Of a stretch of 64,000 nucleotides of DNA, positions 50,696 through 58,896 are shown one piece after another. The DNA comes from Treponema brennaborense (lineage in GTDB: Bacteria > Spirochaetota > Spirochaetia > Treponematales > Treponemataceae). Both the position numbers and the translations under genes were made by a program. Each line of letters opens with the position of its first letter. Within the stretch, counting starts at the first letter, position 1. The notes under the pieces were generated by a model that was not told the DNA's origin, made no database searches, and saw only the letters and a program-made list of their open reading frames with translations. Location of the stretch: NCBI GenBank assembly GCA_023666275.1, contig JAMPCJ010000002.1, positions 124,001 through 188,000 of the forward strand, written 5' to 3'.

Positions 50696-51765
50696 AAAAA
50701 GCACTGCATTTTTTTCTGCGGACTGCGCTGCTGACAGCCGCGCTTCATAACATATCCGCGCAAAGCGCCGTCGTCATAGCACAGACGGCGGAAATACCGC
50801 CGCAGCCGGCGGCAAGCATGATGTTTGTAAAAGGTTCCGAAAACACATCGGTGCGGGACGGCGCATTTATAATCGGAGAGCATACGCAGTCATATACCGC
50901 AAAACGCGCCGTTGCGGATTTCAGAATAAACAGATTCGAAACAACGTATGCATTATGGCACCAAGTACTGATATGGGCATCGGAACACGGCTATACGTTT
51001 CAGAATCCGGGACAGGAAGGCTCCGCGGGACGGCGCGCACGCTATCCGAGCGACGAAGGCATGTACGAACCGGTAACCGCCGTAAACTGGCGCGACTCGA
51101 TTGTATGGTGCAATGCGCTGAGCGAAATGACAAAACGAACGCCGTGCTATACAAGTGGCGGCGATATACTCAAAAATGCCACGGACGCGGCGGCGGTTGA
51201 TATTGCCGTCTGCGATTTTGCTGCCGACGGCTACCGGCTGCCGACGGAAGCCGAATGGGAATTCGCGGCGCGCAGAACATCGGCAGGATTCCAGAGGGGC
51301 GACCTTGCAAGCGGCGCGGTAAAAGAAGACGGTTCAAGCACCGGCTTGATACCGGAAACATCGCTTGCCTGGATAAGCGAAAATACCGTAAAAACGCAGA
51401 CAGTCGGCACGGCAGGCTGTCTGCGTCCGGAACTTGAAAATCCCGGAGCCGGAAAAGCCAACGCACTCGGAATTTTCGATATGAGCGGCAACGTTCTCGA
51501 ATTCTGCTGGGACTGGTACGGCGAATACCGGCAAACGGCACATCCGTACATTTCTTACGGACCGCAGCTCGGATCGCAGCGCGTATGCAGGGGCGGAAGC
51601 TGGAGCCCGTACACACCGTTTTGCTATGCGGGCGACAGATACGCTTTTGATCCCGACGAAGCATACAATTATATGGGATTCCGAATCTGCCGCTCGCTGA
51701 CGACGGCGGACTACGCATTCCCGGATACGCTCGAACAGGACGAAGAGCTCGTTTTGCTGCAATAA
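50692..51765 (+). CDS. Exported formylglycine-generating-enzyme-like (SUMF1 fold) protein
   Basis: A 357-residue protein with a signal peptide (about 1-24, LTAALHNISAQ) followed by an FGE-sulfatase domain: FRINRFETTYALWHQVLIWA, YPSDEGMYEPVTAVNWRDSIVWCNALSE, YRLPTEAEWEFAARR, FDMSGNVLEFCWDWYGE and VCRGGSW...MGFRICR. In this superfamily most such proteins are not sulfatase activators; the role here (surface or periplasmic) is unknown. Translationally coupled to corA by ATGA. Confidence 0.87.
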   Translation: MKKALHFFLRTALLTAALHNISAQSAVVIAQTAEIPPQPAASMMFVKGSENTSVRDGAFIIGEHTQSYTAKRAVADFRINRFETTYALWHQVLIWASEHGYTFQNPGQEGSAGRRARYPSDEGMYEPVTAVNWRDSIVWCNALSEMTKRTPCYTSGGDILKNATDAAAVDIAVCDFAADGYRLPTEAEWEFAARRTSAGFQRGDLASGAVKEDGSSTGLIPETSLAWISENTVKTQTVGTAGCLRPELENPGAGKANALGIFDMSGNVLEFCWDWYGEYRQTAHPYISYGPQLGSQRVCRGGSWSPYTPFCYAGDRYAFDPDEAYNYMGFRICRSLTTADYAFPDTLEQDEELVLLQ

Positions 51766-51850
51766 TGCTGCTTTATTTTCCGCACCGCGAAAAATCAGCT
51801 GAACCTGTGCGGGAGTTCTTTTTTTCCGGGGAATTTTGTATACTTTTTCC

Positions 51851-53890
51851 ATGCCATCAATCGAAATAGAAACACTTAAAAAAGAATTGAATACAGAACA
51901 ATTCAAAGCCGTTACGACATTGAACGGTTCGCTTCTTATCATTGCCGGAGCCGGCAGCGGAAAAACGCGGGTCATTACCTTCCGCATCGCGCACATGCTT
52001 GAAAGCGGCATTCCGCAAAGCCAAATACTGGCGCTCACGTTCACCAATAAAGCCGCAAAGGAAATGGAACAGCGCATAAAGGAACTGACCGGAAAAAAAT
52101 TGCAGAATCTGACGGTTTCGACATTCCATGCATTCGGCGTAAAAATCCTGCGGCAGGATATAGACAAACTCGGCTGGAGAGAAAATTTTTCTATTTATGA
52201 TGAAACCGACCGCAATCAGCTGATAAAAGAAACCGGACGCGAACTCGGTTTTTCCGCAGATGCGCTTGACGTATATAATATCGGAACGTTGTTTTCAAAC
52301 ATCAAAACCGGAAGAAAAACCTGGGAACACGCAAACGATCAATATCGGAACTTATATGAAGGCTATCAGGAAGGATTGAAGCTGTTCAACGCCGTCGATT
52401 TTGACGATTTGATCGGGCTCCCGATTCGTTTATTCCGCGAACATCCGGATGTGCTGGAAAAATATCGGAACCGCTACAAATATATAATGGTGGACGAATT
52501 TCAGGATACGTCCCGCCAGCAGTATGAATTGGTGCGCATGATTGCGGACAAAAATATCGCGGTCGTCGGCGATGACGATCAGTCCATATACAGCTGGCGC
52601 GGCGCAAATTACGGCAATATTTTGATGTTCGAAGAAGACTTCCCCGATGTAACGGAAATCCGTTTGGAGCAAAATTACCGCTCCACGGAAACGATTTTGG
52701 AAGCGGCAAACGGCGTTATTTCGCACAACACGAACAGAAAAGAAAAAGCGCTTTGGTCGGGGAACGGTTCCGGGCGGCCTATCGAAATCTTCATGCCGGA
52801 AAATGAAAATGCGGAAGCCGATTTTATTTCCGAAACCATACAAGGCATGTGCGCAACGGAAAATCTGCACTACGATGCTTTCGGCGTGCTTATCAGGGCA
52901 AACAATCTTTCAAGAGCAATCGAAGAATCGTTTCTTGCCGCAAATATTCCGTACACGATGTCCGGCGGAACGAGTTTTTTCCAGCGGAAAGAAATAAAAG
53001 ACATAATCAGTTATCTGCGGGTCATCGCGAATCACGATGACGACATAAATCTTCTGCGCATTATCAATACGCCGCGCCGCGGAATCGGCAGAAAAACAAT
53101 CGAGCAGCTCAATGAAACCGCGAAAGCGCAGAACTGTTCGTTATGGACAGCGCTGAATTGTATCATATCGAATCCGCCTTCCGCGCTCGGAGAAAAAGTG
53201 CAGGAAGAACTCGGCGCTTTTGCGCAATTCATAACCGAACAGCGCGCCGTACTGCTCGGCGGCAAAGGGCTCGCAAAAAAAGTGCGCACAATGGTTGAAC
53301 AAATACAATACTGGGATTATCTTGTTTCCGAATACCAAAAAAGCGAAAAAGCCGCCCGATTTAAATTCATGAATATCGAAAGCCTTATATCTTCTATGGA
53401 AAATTGGGAAAACAATCCCGACACATTCGATTCGGGATTATACGCGTATTTAAATCGCGTAACGCTTCTGTCGCGCGATGATGCGGAAGACGACTCGATC
53501 AAAGGCAAAGTGCACTTGATGACAATTCACGCGTCGAAGGGACTTGAATTTCCGGTAGTATTTATTGCCGGCGCGGAAGACGGCATTATCCCGCACGCGC
53601 GCAGCATAGAAGACGGGGACGGCGGCACGGAAGAAGAACGGCGGTTATTTTATGTCGCCATCACTCGGGCGCGCGATAAATTATTTATTTCAAGCTGCCG
53701 GAAACGAAGAAAAATGCAGTCAATAACGGAATGCGTTCCCTCGCCGTTCCTCGACGAAATTCCCGCGCATCTTGTGGAATATCATGAACCGCAGGGCGAA
53801 CCGACAGACGATATGGCGCTTGACATCATCACGCGGATGAAAATGAAGTTTCCCAAGCCGCAGGACGAACCGCAGGCAGAACAGCGCTGA
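51851..53890 (+). CDS. UvrD/Rep-type superfamily 1 DNA helicase
   Basis: ATP-dependent 3'-5' helicase of 679 residues (ATG at 51851). Motifs in order: AGAGSGKTRVITFRIAHML (Walker A), ALTFTNKAAKEM (Ia), DFDDLI, VDEFQDTSRQQYELV (II), GDDDQSIYSWRGA (III), LEQNYRST (IV), HASKGLEFPVVFIAG (V) and RRLFYVAITRARDKL (VI). The product is shorter than the second helicase at 58.9-61.3 kb and lacks its C-terminal extension. Likely role in repair or replication restart. Confidence 0.94.
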   Translation: MPSIEIETLKKELNTEQFKAVTTLNGSLLIIAGAGSGKTRVITFRIAHMLESGIPQSQILALTFTNKAAKEMEQRIKELTGKKLQNLTVSTFHAFGVKILRQDIDKLGWRENFSIYDETDRNQLIKETGRELGFSADALDVYNIGTLFSNIKTGRKTWEHANDQYRNLYEGYQEGLKLFNAVDFDDLIGLPIRLFREHPDVLEKYRNRYKYIMVDEFQDTSRQQYELVRMIADKNIAVVGDDDQSIYSWRGANYGNILMFEEDFPDVTEIRLEQNYRSTETILEAANGVISHNTNRKEKALWSGNGSGRPIEIFMPENENAEADFISETIQGMCATENLHYDAFGVLIRANNLSRAIEESFLAANIPYTMSGGTSFFQRKEIKDIISYLRVIANHDDDINLLRIINTPRRGIGRKTIEQLNETAKAQNCSLWTALNCIISNPPSALGEKVQEELGAFAQFITEQRAVLLGGKGLAKKVRTMVEQIQYWDYLVSEYQKSEKAARFKFMNIESLISSMENWENNPDTFDSGLYAYLNRVTLLSRDDAEDDSIKGKVHLMTIHASKGLEFPVVFIAGAEDGIIPHARSIEDGDGGTEEERRLFYVAITRARDKLFISSCRKRRKMQSITECVPSPFLDEIPAHLVEYHEPQGEPTDDMALDIITRMKMKFPKPQDEPQAEQR

Positions 53891-54010
53891 AAAAAACTTC
53901 GCTAAATCGGATTCGGCTGCAATTGCATCGGGGAACAGGAATAAACAGCGGACAGCGCAGAAACGCAGCATGCGGTTTATTTTCCTGCTCCCGAACAAAA
54001 TACCTGCTTT

Positions 54011-54925
54011 TTATTTTTTCAAATCGTCCGCTGTTTTTATATACCGTTCCGCGGCATAAGAAGAAAGATAAAACAGATACGGTGTTTCGGAACATGAACA
54101 AATATAAGATCCTTCTTCGGCTGCCGGAGACAACGAAACAACAATATTTTTTCCCGAAACAGTCGTCAGCGTAACGGTATTTTTGCCTTCGTCCGGAAGC
54201 ACGGCGTCATCTTCCGCAAAAGAACGCGCACGCAGCGACATAACAGAACCCGCCCAGGCAGCCGCTTTTTCCGTATCGACAAGCGCCGATGCCTGCTCGG
54301 AATCCGTTATATCCGCCCGCACCCATTCCGGCGGATCTCCGGCTTTTTCAATGGCAAAAGAATCCCTGTCGGATTCGGATGCGATGCGCGCAATATCGCT
54401 TAGGGATATATCATATATCGATTTTTCCCGCAAATCGTCAATCGATTTCGAAAACGCTGCGGCGGCATCTCCCGATACAAGCAGCACATCTTTTGCGCCG
54501 TCAAGCTGCATGTATGTCTGCCGCGACGTAACGGAAGCCTTGCCGATTCTCATGGAGCGTATTGTTTTTCCGGCGGACTGAACCTCCACGACAACGGCAG
54601 ACGAATCGTCAAGTCCGTATCTGTCACTGTCGGCGCCGCGGGATACCGTTCCGAGCACTCTTATTTTTTCCGCAGTTTCATTCATTTCATTGACAGCGTC
54701 ATTATCGGCAGGATACTTTTTTTCACCTACAAACCAGCTGCCGTCATTCCGCACGACTTCGAGCAGTTCGCCGCCGAGGGAAATAATGTATTTATCGATT
54801 GTTCCGTCAAGCCGTATATCTTTAACTTTGCTGCCGGCCGCAAAAATGAGCTGACAGATATACACCGCAACAAGGAAGCCGATGCATGCAAGCAATATAA
54901 CTTTCCGGTTTTTTATTGTTTTCAT
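54011..54925 (-). CDS. DUF4340 domain membrane protein
   Basis: A 304-residue protein with one N-terminal membrane helix (VILLACIGFLVAVYICQLIF) and an extracytoplasmic beta-rich domain with repeated YxLxxxxxxVxV motifs (SDRYGLDDSSAVVVEV), as in DUF4340 (PF14238). It is the last gene of the Gld-like operon and DUF4340 proteins commonly accompany it. The ATG at 54923-54925 was chosen because GGAGG lies 8 nt upstream; an ATG 12 codons earlier is also possible. Confidence 0.85.
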   Translation of the reverse strand: MKTIKNRKVILLACIGFLVAVYICQLIFAAGSKVKDIRLDGTIDKYIISLGGELLEVVRNDGSWFVGEKKYPADNDAVNEMNETAEKIRVLGTVSRGADSDRYGLDDSSAVVVEVQSAGKTIRSMRIGKASVTSRQTYMQLDGAKDVLLVSGDAAAAFSKSIDDLREKSIYDISLSDIARIASESDRDSFAIEKAGDPPEWVRADITDSEQASALVDTEKAAAWAGSVMSLRARSFAEDDAVLPDEGKNTVTLTTVSGKNIVVSLSPAAEEGSYICSCSETPYLFYLSSYAAERYIKTADDLKK

Positions 54926-54966
54926 TCTCCAGTCCTCCGCATTTTTCAAAGAGCTATTCATTTCCG

Positions 54967-57102
54967 TTACGATTCCCTGCTGTCTTCCGCATTGTAGCGC
55001 AAACGTATTTTACGGCGGCGCGCAGTACGTTTTCTCCAAACGAACAGCCCAGCCAGAGCGGCAAGCAGCGGCAGGCAGTACTGGTTAAACGCTTTTGCGG
55101 CATTCATCGCCGCGTTTGAAGCTCGGCGCAGCGTATTCAGCGAAAGTCCCTTGGTTCTCATTTCGCACAAATCGCCCATGCCGTTCATATAATCAACTGC
55201 GTTGCGGATAAACAGCGCGATCGGCTGAGAACCTGTTTCGTCGATTACCTGCGCTGTCGTGATGCCGGATGTTCCCGCTACGAAAAGTTTTCCGGGCTGC
55301 AAACTTTCCGCCAAATGATCCGATGCCGAAACAGCCGAAAAAGCGGCGCGCTCGGATGCGCTTTTATCACTTTCGGACAAAGAACCGCCGTTGCCGGAAG
55401 TCAATTCCGCAGGCGGCGCATCGAAAGCGCTCGTAAATTTTCCTTCGGCAATAACTGCAAGGTTATGCTGTTTCATGCTGTCCTGCGCCGGCGGCGACAT
55501 CATCATCGGATTCAAATTGATGTGATCGGTCATGAGCCAGGATTCCGAGGAAGATTTGGCAAGCACGACCGTGTTTTTGGCAGAAGCGTCCGCATCCTGC
55601 GTTTCGGCAATATCGACGGAAGACGGATTTACCATAAGCACGTAGCCTAAATTTTTCGATACCGGATGCTTTTTATTCAATCCGTCTTTTTGCAGCAGCG
55701 GCGCATAGTACAGCGGCAGTTTTCCGTATCCCTGCTGCATGGCTTCATAACAATTTTTGTCGAGAACGTAATTTTTTCCTACCGTTACGCCGTATTTTTC
55801 AAGCAGCGCATCAAGCCCGGTGTCTATGGGAATATACTGCGGCATCTGATAATACGCAGCCTGCCCTTCGGGGCGCACTTCTTCGAAAGAATCGGCAAAC
55901 ACGAGAATATTTCCGCCGCGCATCAGAAACTGATCTATTTTATACAATTCGGCATCGCTGTAACGCTGCCGCGGACCGTTAATGATGATGCTCGCGATAT
56001 CCGTCGGAATATCGGCCTCCGCAAGATTCAGCGGCCGGCATTCATAGCGGTCGGAAAGAATCTGCGAAAATCTGCCGGCACCGTTTTGGACATTGTCCGG
56101 ATCCAATTCGCCGTGTCCGGTAATATATCCGATTGCGAATGTTTTCGACACAAGACTTTGCAGCGCCTGAGTAATGGAATCGGAAAGGTCGTCAAGTCCG
56201 GAAATAGCGTAATCGCCGAAAAAGCCGCGCATGAGCTTCAGCGGAACCGCGCGGAAATTATCCCCGTATTCAAGCACGAGTCCGAGGACGCCCTCGCCCG
56301 TTCCGTCCGGCATCGTTTTATCCTGCCAAGAAATCCGCTGGATTCCGTATCTCGAAACAAGGCTTTGGATTTCCTCGCGGCGTGGTTCGACGCGGTCAAA
56401 ACTTATCCGGCCGCGGTTCTGTTTATTTGCCTGCGCATACGCTTCCGTTACGGCATTTTCAAGCCGGTCGAAACCGCCGATGCCGAAAGCGGAAAGTTCC
56501 GGTGTTACGTACAGCGTCATCCGCACTTTGCCGGAAAGTCCCGCAAGCGTATTTGCGGTGGCAATCATCTTGCTCATGGCGGACGTAAGTTTGTATTCAA
56601 GCCCTTCCGCCGAAGTCAAATTATCAAGCGTTTCAATTCGATCGCTGTACACAAGCACAACCGACATGTACGCGTTTTTAAAACCGATTTCGTTGTCTTT
56701 TACTTCCTGAATCTGAACTTGATTCAAATTGTAACTGCGCGCAAGTTCCTGATTATCGGGTTTTTCCATGTCGAAAAATTCATAGCTGAAATTATTGTTT
56801 GCCGCACCGCCGTATTCGACGAGCATATCGCGGACATACTGTTCCACGCTGTTGTACGGGGACGGAAGATTTGCGGAAAAGAAAACTTTCACGGACAGCG
56901 GTTCTTCGAGCGTCCGCACAAGCTGCGCGCTTGCCGCCGAAAGCGAATACGAACGCGCCGCAGTCAAATCGATGCGGAAAAACGCGCGCGCGCCGACAAG
57001 GTTCAGCAGCACGAGGAGCACAATAAACAGCGCAAAATCGCTTTCCGCGCCGCACAGCCATCGGAAAAACCTGTTTGATTTTTTGTTTGCCGGTTCGTTC
57101 AT
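54967..57102 (-). CDS. GldG-like ABC transport auxiliary protein
   Basis: A 711-residue membrane protein with N- and C-terminal transmembrane helices (LFIVLLVLLNLVGARAFF and LPLLAALAGLFVWR) around a large extracytoplasmic region with a class I glutamine-amidotransferase-like fold: VLVYSDRIETLDNL, GYITGHGELDPDNV, and NPSSVDIAET. This is the family of GldG and of ABC-type uncharacterised transport proteins. In Bacteroidetes GldA-GldF-GldG form one transporter; in spirochetes the substrate is unknown. It lies 1 nt after the permease gene. Confidence 0.88.
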   Translation of the reverse strand: MNEPANKKSNRFFRWLCGAESDFALFIVLLVLLNLVGARAFFRIDLTAARSYSLSAASAQLVRTLEEPLSVKVFFSANLPSPYNSVEQYVRDMLVEYGGAANNNFSYEFFDMEKPDNQELARSYNLNQVQIQEVKDNEIGFKNAYMSVVLVYSDRIETLDNLTSAEGLEYKLTSAMSKMIATANTLAGLSGKVRMTLYVTPELSAFGIGGFDRLENAVTEAYAQANKQNRGRISFDRVEPRREEIQSLVSRYGIQRISWQDKTMPDGTGEGVLGLVLEYGDNFRAVPLKLMRGFFGDYAISGLDDLSDSITQALQSLVSKTFAIGYITGHGELDPDNVQNGAGRFSQILSDRYECRPLNLAEADIPTDIASIIINGPRQRYSDAELYKIDQFLMRGGNILVFADSFEEVRPEGQAAYYQMPQYIPIDTGLDALLEKYGVTVGKNYVLDKNCYEAMQQGYGKLPLYYAPLLQKDGLNKKHPVSKNLGYVLMVNPSSVDIAETQDADASAKNTVVLAKSSSESWLMTDHINLNPMMMSPPAQDSMKQHNLAVIAEGKFTSAFDAPPAELTSGNGGSLSESDKSASERAAFSAVSASDHLAESLQPGKLFVAGTSGITTAQVIDETGSQPIALFIRNAVDYMNGMGDLCEMRTKGLSLNTLRRASNAAMNAAKAFNQYCLPLLAALAGLFVWRKRTARRRKIRLRYNAEDSRES

Positions 57103-57103
57103 G

Positions 57104-57850
57104 TTATGCAGCCCTCCTTGCTTTCAGCGTTTTTACCGTCAGCGCAATAAAAAACGAAGACAATGATGCAAAATACAGCAAATCGCGCGAATCGAGAATT
57201 CCGCGGGCAACCGAATTGAAATGATACTGCGCGGAAAAAAACTGCAGCAGGCTGACTGTACGCGACGGAAGCAGAACCAAAAAATTGTCTATCATCGAGA
57301 GCAGAATGCAGACAGCAAAACCGATAAAAAACGCGGTGATTTGGTTTTTTGTTACGGCTGACGCAAAAACGCCGACTGCGGAAAATGACGCCGCAAGAAA
57401 AACCGCGCCGAGATATCCGCCGGCAATCGGTCCGAAATCAACCGCACCGAATACTGCCGCCGTCAATACGTAGCACAGCGTCGGCAGCAGCATTGCGCAG
57501 CTGAATAAAAACGAAGCAAGATATTTTCCCAGCACCGCATCGAAAACATTCACCGGCAGCGTCATCAGTGTTTCAAAACTGCCGCTTTTCATTTCTTCCG
57601 AAAAAGACCGCATTGTCAGCGCCGGAATAAAAAACGCAAACAGCACCGGCAGCAGATTGAAAAAATTGCGCAAATCCGCGCGGTTGATTAAGAAAAAAGT
57701 CGAAAAAAACAAAAAGCCCGCAAATATCAAAAACAATCCCGTAACGATATACGCAACAGGTCCCGTGAAATACGAAGCAAGCTCGCGTTTTATAATTACC
57801 GGAATAACAGACGGAACGTTTTTTTCTTTTTTGTTGATTGAATCACTCAT
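57104..57850 (-). CDS. ABC-2 type permease (GldF-like)
   Basis: A 248-residue integral membrane protein with six membrane helices of the ABC-2 class (VAYIVTGLFLIFAGFLFFSTFF, NLLPVLFAFFIPALTMRSFS, and EMKSGSFETLMTLPV between helices, a typical ABC-2 element). It overlaps the ATPase gene by 8 nt and precedes the GldG-like gene by 1 nt, so ATPase, permease and GldG-like protein form one transporter. Confidence 0.92.
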   Translation of the reverse strand: MSDSINKKEKNVPSVIPVIIKRELASYFTGPVAYIVTGLFLIFAGFLFFSTFFLINRADLRNFFNLLPVLFAFFIPALTMRSFSEEMKSGSFETLMTLPVNVFDAVLGKYLASFLFSCAMLLPTLCYVLTAAVFGAVDFGPIAGGYLGAVFLAASFSAVGVFASAVTKNQITAFFIGFAVCILLSMIDNFLVLLPSRTVSLLQFFSAQYHFNSVARGILDSRDLLYFASLSSFFIALTVKTLKARRAA

Positions 57851-58796
57851 TGTTTTTACCTCCGGCAGTCAATGTGCGGAACACATCTTCAAGGCTGTTC
57901 CGCCGCAGCGACATTTCATACAGCACCCAGCCGCGCTGAACAATCAGATTAAACACATCCGCGCGAATTTCCGCGCCTGCGGGAACGGAAATATCCGCTT
58001 CGGCAAGCGTTTTTTCATCCGCAGAAAGCGCCGATTCCGCAGCGGACACTTCGGAAACACCGTGTATCGTTTCCAGCGCGGCAGCGAATTCCCGCGGCGT
58101 GCATCCCGACACAGAAAGATGCAGCGTCGATGCACCGCCGTAACGCGCACGCAGTTCCGATGTCGGACTGTCGGCGGCTATTTTTCCGCGCGATATTATG
58201 ATAACGCGGTCGCACAGCATTTCCACTTCGCCGAGAATATGGGTAGAAATAATGACCGTCCGCGTTTTGCCTATTTCTTTAATAAGATTGCGGACTTCGA
58301 TAATCTGATTCGGATCAAGCCCGCCGGTCGGTTCATCGAGTATCAAAATTTCTGGATCGTTCATCAAGGCATGAGCAAGCCCGACACGCTGCCGATAGCC
58401 GCGGGAAAGATCGGAGATATTTTTATGCATGACTTCCGCAAGCCCGCATTCTTTGCATAACAGCGGGACTTTTTCCGCGCCGTTTACGTTCTGCATTTCC
58501 GCCACATACCGCAGATAATCTTCGACAATCATGTCGCCGTACAGCGGCGCGGATTCAGGCATATATCCTATTTTCCGCTTGGCATTTTTTTCGTCGGCAG
58601 CGATATTCTGCCCGTCAATTTTGATTGTCCCGGAACTCATTTCGAGAAAGCCGGTAATCATCCGCATAGTCGTTGTTTTTCCCGCTCCGTTCGGTCCCAA
58701 AAGACCGACAATTTCGCCGGTTTTGATCGAAAATGTTATATCATCAACCGCCCGAAATGTTCCGAATGTCCGGGATACATGTTCAACTTCTATCAT
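57843..58796 (-). CDS. ABC transporter ATP-binding protein (GldA-like)
   Basis: ATPase of 317 residues with Walker A GPNGAGKTTTMRMI, Q-loop YMPESAPLY, signature LSRGYRQRVGLAHAL, Walker B ILILDEPTGGLDPNQ and the switch His in ISTHILGEVE. The C-terminal part (about 215-317) is an extension seen in ABC-2 ATPases of this type. It is the first gene of the operon; the operon starts about 100 nt downstream of the divergent-free gap after pcrA. Confidence 0.95.
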   Translation of the reverse strand: MIEVEHVSRTFGTFRAVDDITFSIKTGEIVGLLGPNGAGKTTTMRMITGFLEMSSGTIKIDGQNIAADEKNAKRKIGYMPESAPLYGDMIVEDYLRYVAEMQNVNGAEKVPLLCKECGLAEVMHKNISDLSRGYRQRVGLAHALMNDPEILILDEPTGGLDPNQIIEVRNLIKEIGKTRTVIISTHILGEVEMLCDRVIIISRGKIAADSPTSELRARYGGASTLHLSVSGCTPREFAAALETIHGVSEVSAAESALSADEKTLAEADISVPAGAEIRADVFNLIVQRGWVLYEMSLRRNSLEDVFRTLTAGGKNNE

Positions 58797-58896
58797 GTTT
58801 CCTCCGATCCGATTTTTCGGTTTTATTATCCATAATTATAAAAACTGATGAGCGCGCACAAAGGTTACGCCGTTTCACGCAAGTGCATGAATGTAC

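Noticed and set aside
55666-57078. 470-codon ORF antisense to the GldG-like gene
   Set aside because: No family motifs and composition typical of an antisense shadow; the minus-strand gene has membrane helices and operon context.
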